DNA from: Diploscapter coronatus
Lineage: Eukaryota > Nematoda > Chromadorea > Rhabditida > Rhabditidae
Direction of reading: 5' to 3'
Assembly: GCA_964036155.1 (NCBI GenBank)
Contig: OZ038422.1
Coordinates: forward strand, 2,317,201 to 2,381,200
Length of the DNA: 64,000 nt
The translations under genes and the position numbers were made by a program. The notes under the pieces are model-generated. The model had not been told where the DNA came from and ran no database searches. It worked only from the letters and a program-made list of their open reading frames with translations. Shown here piece by piece: positions 23,647 to 36,657 of this stretch (its first letter is position 1; every line of letters starts with the position of its first letter).

Positions 23647-26600
23647 CTACAACCTGGACGATTCCTTGTCATTCGGCTTGGGTTTTGTCGGCAGGGGCGG
23701 CTTCGACGATTTCAGCGGGGGTATCGGTGAGCTCCCGGATGAATCGATGGACACCACCGTCCTGAAATATCCAAAATTTCAAATATTATTTTGTCGAACT
23801 TAATCAACTTAATGCAACTCAGTCAATATCCTAGTACGTTTTTTTTTTTTTTTGTATTCATAAGATGCCTTTTAAAGCATATATACTTTTCACGAAGAGT
23901 ACATGCTTTATCGTATATAAGAGACCGACCTTTAAATCGAGGTTCAATTTTTCCATCTCCCATAAAATGTTGTGTACCTGTTCAGTGTATCCGTGACTCC
24001 CACGCCCTTCCCGATCAGATTCTCCTGCATGACGGTTGGTTTCTTGATCTCCCTGTTCTCCGTCTGTTGGAGCGGTTCCGGCTGAGAAAATTGTCGCTCA
24101 GTGAGCAAGGAGCCGGATGGTTTCGAGCTATTCTTTGCCGCCAACATCGGGTTCTCGATCACCATTGGGAGCTGCTGTTGGGATAGCGAGTGGGAGTGAT
24201 GGTGGGTTCTGAAAGTAGTTGATCAGCGAAAGTATAAAGGAGACTTTTCCTTCATGCATCTTCTTCGATATTTTACTTCAAACTACGTAAACCTTTTAAA
24301 AGTCTACCTTGGAGGCGGTTCTACTCCAACTGTCCCAACCGCCAAATTGTAGCTCATCGGTCGGTTTTGTAACGATATATTGTCATAGTTCGCTCGATAC
24401 GTAGGAGGTGGAGGCCTGAAGAGGCTTTATTTTTCTAGAAGAGTAAAGGTAGTATACCTAGAAGGCTTCTTATCCGAATCGGATCGGTGTATGCCATCTT
24501 CCGCCTCTTCACTGAACGACCCATCTGATTCAAAGGAGTTATCGCCACTTTGATGGACGTGTTCGTCTGAAATAGATCTCAATGAAAATTTTGTCCAAAA
24601 TGGGAATTCTCCAAGTATTCATTCGTACGACAACAGAAATGATTTTTAACTATTCAGACTCCTTTAAAAATAAACTTTTTTTCTTGGAATATACTTCAAT
24701 TAGAATGGCACCAAATAAAGAACTTCCTGGGACAACCTCGAAGGAGTAAACATGGATTTAAGTAAGCAAGCCTAATTTCACTCACAAATATGTGGTTTGT
24801 TCGACTTCTGTCCATTGTTTCTTTTCAACGAGTCGTCGTCGTAGTCAATCAATAGGTCCGAGTTTCTCCCCGAATTCGACGATGGAACTGGAGGCGGAGG
24901 GGCCTTTTCCTTAGGTCGAGTTCGCGGTGACACTCCCCAGGAACCGGTGTCGCTTCTGAATTCATCAGGAATGTACGAACTCAATTCGCTTGAGAGTTCG
25001 AGCTGAACTTTTTCGAACTCCATACATCCTTGGAATTCCCCTTTGAAATTCCTGGACGATTATTTATTCTTACGCATAATTCCTATTGATGGATCCAGAG
25101 TCTATCGACCGGTTTGACCTAAATTGCGGACTGCTTCCGAGGTACTCGGACTCGGAGCGATCCAGCAATTTCCGCTCATGCTCAGGAATACCGAAGAATC
25201 GGTTGGCGTTTTTCAGGAGGGTTTCGACGATCTAAATATAATAGATATCTTATAAGCAGTAGGATAACAGCCACGATGGCCGCTATAAATTTCGTACCAT
25301 CCTCAACTTTTCGAAACATAAATTTTTCTCATCAGAGGTGGACGGAAGTTCCGGTCGCGAGAGAGTATCTCTCTTTCTCTCCCTCACGCACGTTTTTTCT
25401 TTCTTTCTCCCCCTCCTGCTTTCTCCGTACTCCCGGTCAGACCGGAACCGAAACTGGAAGTGCAGAGAAAGAAAGATACTCTCTCACGGCCAGAATTTTC
25501 ACCTACCCCCTGTTTCTCATCACTATCAGTGTTGACACATGATACCTACACGAAAATTGTGAAACGCATCTAATTGAATTAGTGAACTATCGCGTGACTT
25601 CTAAACCGATTTCACTCCCTCGTACCTTTGTTCCAACCGCGTTATTGCCTTCGAGATCACCACCGAGCAAATTCGGTCCCATAACGATTGCCAGGTTGCC
25701 GGCATTCATGCTGAATTTGATTCTCAGGATAATTTTTTGATGAAAGCTACTTACGAAGTGATATCCTCGTATTGCAACATGTCCGATAGGAAGTGGATCA
25801 GATAGGTCAAATTGTGTCGATGCGCGGCGGGTAGTTGAACGATACAAGCTTCAATCGCTTTTAATCGTTCTTCGCCTTCTTTTCTAGAATTAGATAAATA
25901 AATAAATTCGATCACCTACAACATAAAAATCGAATTTACAGATTATGTATTGAATGTTGTAAAAAGTTGAAACACTTTTAATTCAAAAAAGGAAGCTTTA
26001 AATAAAAACAACACTGACTTCGAAGCATCCACCCAATCATGGAACAGCCTGTTCGTGAGCAATGGATCAGGAAGCTCCCTTAGATAGCACTTCAGCACAC
26101 TGCAGATGCAGAACGGATCATTCGTGTAGGCAGCCTCGTCGAGGTCGATCTGACCAGCGTCGAAGGCTGCCTTCATCCGACGAATTTTTGTGTTATTGCC
26201 GTTGACGCGGAACAGGCCTGAACTTGGTTTTCCAGCATTGGCTACTCTTCATTGTCCCGAGATGAACCTTGCATGTCCTACTCTGCGCCTATATGACTTG
26301 CGAACAGTGCGCTTCATCCTCTCGTTATGGCATGCCTTGAAAGTAAGTATTCAAACGAAATTTTCATTTTCATTAGTCTCCTTCTTGTTTTCTTTCTATA
26401 TTTTACTAATTACCGATAATTACCAAGATATCGAGTTAGAGTAGAAAGAAAAATAATGAAAGTAAACATTCCGTTTGAATGATGGCTTTCAAGGCATGCC
26501 GCAATGAGAGGGTGAAACGCGCACTATTCGCAAGTCATATAGACGCAGAGTAGTATACGTAGGGTTAATCTCGGAGGCAATAGAGAGTATGTGAAATAAA

Positions 26601-28542
26601 GTTGAAAATTGAAAGAATTATGTTTCAAACTTTCTAAGATCCTAGCAAAACTAATATGAAATGATTCGACGATATCCTATATCCTTGACCACAGTTACCT
26701 TTATCCTTGAACCCGGTATTCCTGAGCATCGTACAGCACTTCTCAATCACGACAGCGGTTCGCGTGTTAGTATGTCGAAGATGCTCGGTTAGATCGACTC
26801 CAAACACTGGACGAGGACGAGCGTTATCGATGTCCCTCCTGACGTCAGGAAGAATCATCTCGATGGTGCGCATAGCAGTTCGATGGTACTCGAGTTCCTC
26901 TTCCAGGAGGGCTGCGAAGCTCTGAAATCATCGCTAGATTTTCAAAAGGATGAGTCAATTTCACCTTGGCAATTTCCTGTTCCTTGGAGGCTAAAGTGAA
27001 AATATCGGTGATGGTGTTGTCTTTCTGGTTCTCCAACTTCTGCGCGGAAGCGTCGTAGGTGTCTTGGAGTTGCTGTTGCTGAGTGATGTCGGCGGACTTT
27101 TCCAGGGCCTTTCGAGCGATTTCAAAGTCTGGAAAAAACAATATCAACCGATATTTATACAATTGCTTTTCTTGCCAGTGAACGAGTTAGTCAATTTCTC
27201 TCGTTGCTTGGCGAGCTGCTTCTCGAAGTCCTGGTACTGGGTAAGGTCGTCCAGCACCCGCTTCTCGATCATCATGTCGTGTTTTACCTGGAGTTAGGAG
27301 ATAATGTTTGATTTTTATCTTCAACCTACCTTCTCTTCCAAAATGACTTGTAAAGCCTGCGCGATCTTGCTCATCACGTTGTGCAGGCAGGTGGAATGAG
27401 CGCCCGTCAAGTCGGTAGAACCCTCTCGCAAATCGAGGCAGAGGGAGAACTCGTCGAGTTTCTTCTGAAATATTTAGGGAAATTATTAATGTACACTATG
27501 CGAAGCTCGGTTATTATCATAAACTGTAATTAATATACGATAACTCCTGAGGCTTATCAAGAAAATTGCGAGCCAACAATTTCTCAATCCAATTCTATAA
27601 TCGATTAAAGTACACTTGTTGTAAATGATCGATAACTTGAGACGAAATAAAATAAACGTCTTTTTTTCTCTTCTCTTTTAGGCTTTCGGAGTGCACGCTG
27701 ACGACATTTGTTATTTGACGATTCTTTTTATTTTCTTTGTTTTTTTCTCGAATTTAACAGGATTTTCACAGCAAACACTTGTCAATTATCTTCCTCTATC
27801 GATACTGATAGAAATTAACGAACTAACTATCGATAATTGTCTTTAAAAACGCGAAAAACGAAAAGAAAATAAATAAATCACCCAATGAACAAATGCTCGT
27901 CTCTCGCGCACCGAGGCACACAGGAGGGGCGAGAAAGAAAGACGCTTCTCTTATCTCGTCTCGAGTTGCCGGTCATTTACAACAATTAAGTTTGAAAATA
28001 GATGTGCTCATGGTCCAATTCGATGATCTGATACCCAGCTGGGTGGGTGGCTTTGAAGTATGCCAATAACTAGTCTAATAAGAACGAACCCTCCGCTTAT
28101 CGACGTTCTCCTCTCTGAGTCCCGTCTTGATGGTGTTGGCGACGTTCTTCTTGTAGGTCGCCACCGCGGCGATGACTTTCTGGTTCCTCTGTTCGAGCGC
28201 GGCCACAGCCTTCAACTCCCAGTCATCGTCTTTCTTGGAGTTGCTAAAATTGAAAATTGAAAAGTGAATATTTTAAATAGGTGGGATTTCATTTTAAACG
28301 AATGCATCGCTCTAGCAATAGTGCAGCGTTGAGGAGAGTTGTCTTTTTCAAAAGATTTTATAATACAAATTTTAACGATTTCAAATTATGCTCCATCAAA
28401 ATTGGTAAACAGCTTAATTCATCCAATACCACTTGGAGGCTTTATTATGTATCAGTATAATTCATGAATTAAATACGGACTTGAAAATCTCGTGTTTGAA
28501 GCGTTTGAACTTCTGACTGACGTCCTTCTTCGTCTTCTCCAT
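23647..28542 (-). CDS. BAR-RhoGAP protein, ARHGAP17/44 (RICH/nadrin) type
   Basis: Minus strand from ATG 28542 (MEKTKKDVSQKFKRFKHEIF) to TAG 23649-23647. The order is: an N-terminal helical BAR domain (LKAVAALEQRNQKVIAAVATY, LDEFSLCLDLREGS, ALQVILEEK, QQLQDTYDASAQKLENQ, LLEEELEYHRTAMRTIEMIL); a RhoGAP domain starting FGVDLTEHL, with the arginine finger in GLFRVNGNNTKIRRMKAAF, LKCYLRELPDPLL, LTYLIHFLSDML and MNAGNLAIVMGPNLL; and a Ser/Pro-rich tail with PPPPVPSS, RPPPPTYRANYDN and KPPLPTKPKPND, likely SH3-binding. The family stimulates GTP hydrolysis by Rac/Cdc42 at curved membranes and junctions. The Arg finger is present, so it should be active. Two introns hold fold-backs (25345-25500, 26263-26566). 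The last exon frame was chosen by phase; the other frame would stop earlier. Minor exon edges are approximate. Confidence 0.87.
25345..25500. repeat. Fold-back in a RhoGAP intron
   Basis: The arms around GAGAGAGTATCTCTCTTTCTC and GAGAAAGAAAGATACTCTCTC pair over about 35 bp. The loop is CT-rich. It lies wholly inside the intron between the MNAGNLAIV exon and the IVETLLKNANRFFG exon. Confidence 0.7.
26263..26566. repeat. Large fold-back in a RhoGAP intron
   Basis: Arms of about 80 bp (ACTCTGCGCCTATATGACTT ... GGCATGCCTTGAAAG and its complement at 26484-26566) flank a loop of about 140 bp. It lies in the intron just before the arginine-finger exon. CGCACTATTCG in the right arm resembles the shared hairpin core seen elsewhere. 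Confidence 0.8.
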
Positions 28543-31500
28543 GCTGTTGCTACGATGATCGTCTAATATAGAGAATTACCATTTACATGTACACAATATA
28601 CACACATATAGTGGCGCGGCGGCACTGAAATCAAAATCATTTTTAATTTAAAAAATCGACAATCGCATAATTTCGAAATATTAACAGTAATCGAGAAAAA
28701 GAACACTCCAATGAATGATGAAGTTGCAGAGTTTTAGTGCGTAAGATTATGAATCAGGCACATAAATTGACACATCCTGAATATATCGATCGAAATTTTA
28801 CTTTATATTTAAAAGGGTTTGTTTTATCTAAAGGAGAATGAATCATTTTCCGAATATTCTAATATCGATCGGTGTTGAATTTCTTAAAAATCCTCTACTA
28901 TTTGAAAATTTTATGATTGTTATATCTATGATACAATGTACAAGTTGGGTCGCAAGGTTTGTATCTTGGGAGATGGTAGCTTGATGAGAAAACGGATTCT
29001 ACTGAGATTTGGTCGCTTATATAGCCTCTCACTATCTCATCTTCGATAGTCGCTAATGTTGTTGACTTGTTAACTTATAATCAATCCCCAACTATATTCT
29101 AGACGCTACAATAGTTATCCATTATTCCAAAGTATCGACCGATATTGAATATTCGGGGAAAAACACGGACATTCTTAAAATCTATACGATTTAAAAGTTC
29201 GATACAACAGCGAATATATATATACCAAGTATCGATCGATATTGAGGTGAATCGGATGGGGGATGTAAAAATGCACTCGTGTCCCAGGTTTGGCCACTTG
29301 CTGCCTTCACCGCGCATAAGTAGGAACAATTTGAACAATTCGCCCCCTCTTCTCCAGGGGCTTTGTCCCCAGGACATTTCCAACGACAAAACAGGCAGCA
29401 ATGAATTCGACGGAAAAAAAAAACGAATTGACTTGTAAGACGATGACTACAAAAACAATCCTTAAAGCCGAAAGTTTTCAAATGAATTGAAACACTCAAT
29501 GGATATATGAAAACTTGGGGAATTATCGATTTATCGATTTTTGAATATGATATGCGACCGAGAAACGCATTGAATAGTGCGTTATAAGATTAGTGATGAT
29601 AGAGTTTGTTTTGAAATACATGAAATTCGATATTGTCAAAATTCTATTAGTGCAACGATAGTATTACAACCTAGAAACACGTTTTAAAGGTCGGGAAATC
29701 AATAAAAATCTTGGGTAGACTAATTTTACCTAATATCTAACTTTATAATAGTTTCAAACTATAAAAAACGAAATTTCCCCGACTATTTCTAAATTTTGCG
29801 TAAGTGGTTTGTGCTAGTCAATTTAAAACTATGAAAAGTTCCAGAATTTCCGGGTAAATCTAAATGGAAGTGGCAAACTCATAACAGTTATGAGATGTGG
29901 ATTCCTGTGGTTTGCTTGCGCAGCCCCACACCACTGCAGAGAGAGAACGAATGACATTGATCATATAGAAAATAGGAAAATAGCACGGGAAATCGATAGA
30001 AGAAGAATGCGCGAAAACAAAGAAATAGTGAGCCAAATATGAGAGAATCTGGGGTAAGAAGACAGAAAATCGAGAAATATTATGGAAAGTGGTGATAAAT
30101 AGATAGAGGGAAATTATGACTCATAAATGGGAAACTGTCTGTCCACAATCACTGGAGAGGGAAAACAGTCAGTCAGACAACAAAATGTTTCTATGTTTCG
30201 ATTTTTCGCCGATTCAAGTTAGCAAAATCATCATCAAGATGTAATTAACAACGGAACCATTGATTTTCTTCGGGTTATGAATACAATTTTCCTAAGGAAT
30301 ATATGTGTGGATTCATATGATGAACCTAAAAATTGCTAATGGATGATTAATAATGATATTTAAATAGTTTGAAAAACCAAGTATTTACCAATTTTTAAAG
30401 GATAAACTTCTAATCTAATAATTATCGACCGCCTGGTGATGGGGTGTGACAGCGATAAATATTTTCAAAAAAATGCGGCGAATAAACTGATAAAAGAAAC
30501 GCGAAGTAGGGAAGCATTGAAAATGAGGTGCTTTTGGCCGGTTGTCACTCAAAAACGAGCAATATCGATTTTTTTCCTTCGCTGCAAAATCACACAACGT
30601 TCAGACTCATCAGAGTGATGAAAGACAAAATAGAGTAGTTTATTTGCAGAAGAAAAACTAGAAAAGTCAGTTTTTAATGTAAAGAATCAATAGGCGTTTT
30701 CCATAATATCTCAATTTACGAATTATGTTAAGGTTAAGTAAAGATATAATTTCTAAGCAAATCTATACAAATAATATTAGAGAATTGATTGCTTCAGATT
30801 CTCATATTTTAAGTTTCAATTTAATCCAATCCATGAAACTAAGTACAGTCTTTTCCAGATTGCCAAAAATAGCGAATGTCTAAGGTTAATTGAAGCAAGT
30901 GAAAAACTAATCCCATTACGATAAAACATAAGGCGCACCGGCATACTTTTAACGATAAATGAAAGTTTTTCTTAGCGAAATTATGCAGTGTAGTCATCAT
31001 CGTCGAGTTGTGTGGAGTGTAAGAAAAGAAGCGAAATAGGAAATGGGAATTGGGCGAGGAATGCGCAAAAGAATGCATAATTGTGGCATTAGAATGGAAA
31101 ACATCGAGAAAGGAATTTTGGAATTTAGTACATAGAAGGAAGATAAATGTTAAATTTTATGAATAAAATTTTGCCTACGACTTATTGAAGAAGCTCTTAA
31201 TAGAAATATCCAAATTTCCTTGAATCAAATGATACATTTCGAATTTTCAAATATGATATGAAGACCAAATTAGCTCTTAAAGCATAGATTTGAGATAAAA
31301 TCAACTAATAAGGGCAATAGAAGCAGATAATGTAGCAAGAGGACTAGTAGACGAGTTTTAGACAAGTCAAATATGTCGAATGTCGACTTTATAATTACCC
31401 CGATTATGTCAAGTACTCAAATCCCCTGGGAACAGACTTGAATTTGGTGCGTGGACTACGAGACTTGGTCCGTAGTGCGTAATCACGTCGGTCCGAGAAT

Positions 31501-33090
31501 TTCGCGCGAAGTGCGCAATTTTCTCCTCTTCCGGGGGCCCGTCGCATCGATTTTCGGATTTCGGTGGAGTGCTTTTGCCTGAGGAAATGCGCAACGCAGG
31601 CAAAAGTAGGAGAAGCAAGGACGAAGCAGGCAAAGGGAGAGCGAAATGAAGTGGCGAACAGGAGCGAAATCAGCTTACGGCTTATGAAGGCAAATATTCA
31701 AAGAGGTGTCATGAGTGAAGGGAAACAGGAATATCAGGACGGTTTAGTAGTAAGAGTTAGTCAAAACGCTGAATCTGAGGGGAAAAATTGAAGTCAAGTT
31801 TTTCTCAAGTCATACGATGAAGAAAGAATAATATTCAAGTTAAAACAATGTATGAATTGGCCTCAAAATAATTCAGATGAACGAAATTTGGAAATCGATT
31901 AATATTGGGGCGTTGGTGGTAGCAATAAATTAGAATAATTCTAAAGTATCAACAAAAAAGCAAACCGTCAAAATCGTCGATTTTCCCAAGTATCCGATAA
32001 AAGAAATCAGCTAAATCGCATAATGCAAAGACAACAAGCAGAGGGATGATGATAATCGCTTTCCGCTGGTGATGAGAGGCGCGTCGCGACAAGTGTATGA
32101 CGGGGGGAAATGGACAGATGAATCGAAGAATCGAAGGAATGAGAAAAATACAGTCGTATCCCAGGCGTGTTTGTATTTCCAAGCGGATTTTCAACTTCTC
32201 ATCATGCATTCCCTCTCTAACCACCTTGGCCTTCAGCCACATGATGAAGATATGCAGAGGGAGAGAAAAATGCCTCACAGGCCACACGACACGCTACACA
32301 AATTACATGAGGAAAAAGAAATTTCTGGAAGAATGAAAAAAAAAAGTTCCTGATTTATAAAAAAAAAAAAAAAATCACCATGGATTATTAGTTTTTTACT
32401 GAAATAAATAGGCTTGTTCCAAATCGTAGGTCAATTCATGCACACCTCTCAGTGCAAATAGAAAGAATGGCTGAAATATAGTGCAGAAAAGAAATGATCC
32501 ACCCTTTGAAGCATCATCTCGCTCTAGAAAAAAGCAACGCGCGATGGACGACAAAAATGTGAAAACAGAAAAATGGTGCGAGAATTGCAGTGTGTTTGTG
32601 TGTGAAAAAGGAGACGACATGCAGAAAATGCGCTCACCACGATGTTCCGATTTTCAAGGAAAATAGTGCGCAAAAGGACGATGGAGGAAAAGAAGCTAGA
32701 TTGCGAGAAATATTATGGAGAAAGTAGGATAGACGGAGAAGAATGGAATAGAAAATGTGACGAGAATTGCATCGCCTCAAGCAGAATGGAGAGAGTTAAC
32801 TTTTTACAAATGCGGTAACTAGCTCCCGCAGGGCGAAACGCGGTAGAACATCGGCGCACAAATGGGGAAATTTATGTATGAAATGAAATAGTGTTGAAAA
32901 TTGAGAGCGTCATTTATGTGTTCTCTAATTCAACACTATTCCGCCATGTTTTGGCGTTCTCAGGTTTCGAATAGATAGAGATTGATTTGCAAGAATAATT
33001 AGGACGAACAGATGAAAGTCGCGATCAGAATATTGGAAGATAGACGTAAACAACTTCTAAATACGCATTTTGCGAAAAATTTCTCGTGAA
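28543..33090. other. Long gene-poor interval upstream of RhoGAP
   Basis: 4.5 kb without a supported gene. It is purine-rich on the plus strand from about 29.9 to 33.0 kb. A G+C-richer patch at 31430-31640 with tandem AGGCAAAAG/GCAGGCAAA units may be a promoter region or 5' exon of the RhoGAP gene. A small hairpin with the core GAAATAGTGTTG lies at 32886-32945. No tRNA or other RNA gene is evident. Confidence 0.45.
32886..32945. repeat. Short fold-back with AATAGTGTT core
   Basis: GAAATAGTGTTGAAAATTGAGAG... pairs with CTCTAATTCAACACTATTCC across about 15 nt. The stem is about 22 bp with few mismatches. Confidence 0.65.
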
Positions 33091-33936
33091 ATGAAATATT
33101 CTATTATTCTGTTCATCTCGGTTTCTGTTATTATATCAGTCAGCTCATGGACCAATTATGGTTTGACCAGAAACTTACTTCGTTTTCAGAGAGGATTTTT
33201 ACATTTTAGAAAAGCGCATCCTAAAATGTCCACGAGACTCAACTGACTGCCAAATTCAAATGCCTAATGGGACGAACCTTGATGTTAAATGTCGCAAGGA
33301 GAACATACCGGATGCTGAAAGAACCCCTCTGAACAAAGCGGCTGATTTCAGAATTGCTTGTCCTTTGGATTGTAGACCTCATGTAGGGAATTTTAAAATA
33401 TATTTTAAAGTTTAGTTTATTTACCGAAAAATCTAGAATCCAAAGTTCATGGACTTCTATTTTTCGATCCCCAAATTTTCAAACCGCTATAACTTCCCAT
33501 CTAATGATCGAAACCACTTCAAATCATGGTCAAACACATCTTACACATCAATAAAAACTTTTAAGATGATCTGAGTTGGGTAATGAGTAGTTCTGGCATT
33601 TCGAGAGATGGACTTCTATTATAGGGGGACTTTTAACTTAGATTTTACGGTATAAGATGGCAGCCTTATGTAATTAGTATACTCTCGACTCGTAGTCCAA
33701 TTATTTCATCCAATCCGCTTTTAGTCGAGTGAAACTTAGGTGGTGCAAAAAAACAAGGCTGCGAATCGCAAGTGCCTGAGCTACTCAACCTACGGAAAGT
33801 ACCAGAACAACAATGATAAGCTCTGGTAAAACCCGTTTAATTTTTTTTTAAATATGCTCTTATTTTCAGGTACATATGGTTCAGTGAACCTTGCTTCGCG
33901 GAATTCATCACGCACTGTGATTTTCAGCAATCATAA
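33091..33936 (+). CDS. Orphan secreted cysteine-containing protein
   Basis: Four exons: 33091-33166 (MKYSIILFISVSVIISVSSW signal peptide), about 33211-33381, 33740-33827 and about 33871-33936, ending TAA. The joins are in frame with GT-AG sites. The mature part has about eight cysteines (KCPRDSTDCQIQ, VKCRK, IACPLDCRPH, RKCLSY, SEPCFAEFITHCDF) and a WYIWF stretch. The protein is about 130 residues. I do not recognise a domain. It is on the same strand as, and just upstream of, the three DUF19-like genes. It could be a distant relative of other nematode cysteine-rich secreted proteins, but nothing in the sequence proves this. Confidence 0.6.
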
Positions 33937-34292
33937 TATACTTTTTATTTTAAAATAAATTATCGATTTTTCCGGATTCTCCCTCAATATTTTCGTGCCA
34001 TTGCGTCTTGTCATTGTGGCGTAATTTGCTTTCTCATTTTTGGCAGGCAGGAGAAAAGTGGTGAAAAAGACCGTAAAATAGTCTGTCTTCAATCAGAGAA
34101 CTTGAAAGATTGAGAAATAGTTTGTACTCTAACGATAAAAAGCTAAGGGAAAGATAAAGAACTCTGCATAGAGTGTGGAGTTTATTACCAGCGAGATAAA
34201 GACATTGAAGCGCTAGGGAAGGGGGAAGCAAGGCAAGAGCCCAGGCAACGGGTCTCTGCAGGCCGAAATCGACAACCAACCTGGGTCCGACA
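33937..34292. other. Upstream region of the first DUF19-like gene
   Basis: A 356-bp spacer; no hairpin or gene was recognised. Confidence 0.4.
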
Positions 34293-36657
34293 TGATTCGG
34301 ACGATAGCTATTACCGTTCTGTCTATATTAGGTAAGAGATTTTTGGCGGTTATTTGGAAATCTCATGACATCATGACAAAAGAATTAGACAAACCAGAGC
34401 AAAGTGGGAAATGGAAGGTAAGGCGTATCTTCTCACGTTACTTTGTCATGAATTGTGTCATGGTGTCATAATTCGATGTGGTTCCCAGGCCTTCACATAT
34501 CTGGATATATTATATACATTTTAGAAAAGTTCAGATTTTAATTTTGTAAGGCAATGTAAAGGTGATGATATTGTTTGACTACGGTATTTTTGAGAAGAAC
34601 GCGTATTTCCAGGACTCACCTACGCACAAACCCCACCAGCCTACCGATTCGTGCCTTGCGATCCGGTTAAGCAGCAAACATGCCAGGCCATGTTCAACGA
34701 TCAGATGGGGATTAACGGTGAGTTTAAGCATTCAAAATCGTGAGTTAAACAATGAGTAAAATGAAGGCTAGATCATTTGATATTTTGAAACAAACTTGCT
34801 ATTTTATGATACTCATCTTCACACTCATGGAATGGATAGAAATATTATTCGTTAAGCAGTAACTTCATAACACCAAGTCTTCATTTCACTTGATTATCTA
34901 ATATTTTGGAGCTGATAGAATTTTTCAGCATCACTCGGTATCCAAAGCTTTCTTCAACTTCGTCAAGCGATTGAACAATCTTTCGCCGATTACGCAGCTG
35001 ATGGTCTTCTGAGTACCTGCTATGCTTTCAAGGAGTTCAAGGGCTGTTTGTAGGGCTTTTCCTCGATCAATTGTATTTTCATTTACTTATTTTAGCCCTC
35101 AAAATCCAACGAACCAATATTACGCCTGTGCTCAGGATCCTCTCGGGTTGATGATCGATGCGAATAAGTAAAGATTTTATTTTTGGATCCACGTTTTCCT
35201 CGGCAACTTGGAAACCTCAAGCGATGCAAAATGGTGTGAGAAAAGGATAGTTTTCCCTCCCATCGCTCACCCTATTTCGCATGGCTTGAGAGCTTGAGGC
35301 TTCTAAATAGTAGTTTTTTCTCATATTTTTAGGACCGCCACCGGTATCTCTCGGCGAGAAGCACAGGGGTACACGAAGATTTGGAATCAGCTGGACTTCG
35401 TCTGCGGCGCAGGGTTCTCTTGTAAGTCTATTCTGTTATAATTTCTCACACACTCCCATCGAGTATCGCCATGCTAAATTTTATATTTGCAATTGAAATT
35501 TTTGAAACATCATCATTATTTATAAGTGGTGTATCTTCAAAGTTTCTAACATCTAAGGCAGCTTTTTCATATCGATCGCGATCGGCCAATTTATGCACTT
35601 CTGCTTGCGTTTTCGGCTGCATCCCTGATAAACGAATGGCACTTTGCGAGTTGCCTATTTTATGTACCAGCGACGTAAACTGGGAGAAAAAAGAATCGAA
35701 CAAAAAGCAATTGTATTATTTGGTTTAAAATTATTTAGAATGATTAGCATCTCTAAAATAGTGACGTTATTTTCATGCTCATAACAATCATATTCTCTGA
35801 AATGCATATAAGATATATATGTATTTTTTTAATTTTTAATTTTTGATTCGACTGCGATTACCATTGTATCTGTAAAAAATAGTTGTCCTCTTAGAATATG
35901 AAACATATAAGTGATTTACTTTCATAAAATCTCTTTAGATTTTGCGAACAATGATAATTGTGCTTCGAACATCTTCAATAATCGGACAGGGGAATTGCGC
36001 AATTGCGATGCGTCGTTGTATGAGAACATCGATAGAGATCCATCACAGGCTTGCTCGTATGTCATATACAATTACAATAAAATATCGACTATTTTTTAAT
36101 TTAGCTATGTTTCAATAGCGGCAAATTGTTATCAGAGCATATTTTGGAATGCGTGCAGGAAAGTTGAGTTGGCCTGGTGGGGATGCAACTACGAGAGGAG
36201 CGGAACACAATTGCAGTATCCACAATGCACACAGCTTTGGTGTACTTGTAAGTTTTGTGGCAACTTGAAAACCGCATGACATCATGACACAAGGCACGAG
36301 CGAAACAGCATAGTCGAGACATACCCCCTCGCTCTCTTGCCTAACCGTATTGTTTCGCATTTGTCTCGTGTTATGATATCATGCGGTTTCTAAATAGCCA
36401 GTCTTATTCATTCTCTTCGTAGAGCTCACCTTATATCAATTAAAAAAGAAGTTCACTGGTTGGCTAAAAATTTTGCAGCTTATCGTTCAAAATCGAAAAA
36501 AATTGTGATATCACTTGAAACTTGACAACAATAACAAGATAGGCTCCAAGCTTTTTAAACTCAGACTATTTTTAATATATAAACTAATCCGTCCGAGCTT
36601 GGCAGAGTTATAAATTCAAATTTCAATCAATTTTCAGTCCACGAAATCCTAAACTAA
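34293..36657 (+). CDS. Secreted T20D4.11/DUF19-like protein A
   Basis: About eight exons from ATG 34293 (MIRTIAITVLSILGLTYAQ signal peptide) to TAA 36655-36657. The product has about 14 cysteines: FVPCDPVKQQTCQ, LLSTCYAFKEFKGC, QYYACAQD, LDFVCGAGF, FANNDNCASNIF, ELRNCDAS, SQACSYV, AANCYQ, WNACRKVELAWWGC and QLWC. The repeated 'F.CGAG' followed by 'FANNDNC' and the even spacing of Cys fit the nematode DUF19 (T20D4.11-like) extracellular domain; this is my recognition, not a search. Its function is unknown; such proteins are often induced by infection or stress in C. elegans. Introns carry fold-backs at 34352-34490, 35208-35318 and 36249-36400. The exon ending KGC is followed by donor TT|gtaggg. 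Confidence 0.7.
34352..34490. repeat. Weak fold-back in DUF19-A intron 1
   Basis: TGGAAATCTCATGACATCAT and ATGAATTGTGTCATGGTGTC form partly pairing arms. The element is degenerate. Confidence 0.45.
35208..35318. repeat. Fold-back in a DUF19-A intron
   Basis: TTGGAAACCTCAAGCGATGC pairs with GCATGGCTTGAGAGCTTGAG and the sequence around it. The centre has ATGGTGTGAGAAAAGGATAG and CTCACCCTATTTCGC, the latter being GCGAAATAGGGTGAG in reverse. Confidence 0.65.
36249..36400. repeat. Fold-back in the last DUF19-A intron
   Basis: The outer arms GAAAACCGCATGACATCATG and GATATCATGCGGTTTCTAAA pair. The inner part is GA/CT-rich (ACGAGCGAAAC..., ...TTTCGCATTTGTCTCGTG). Confidence 0.75.
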
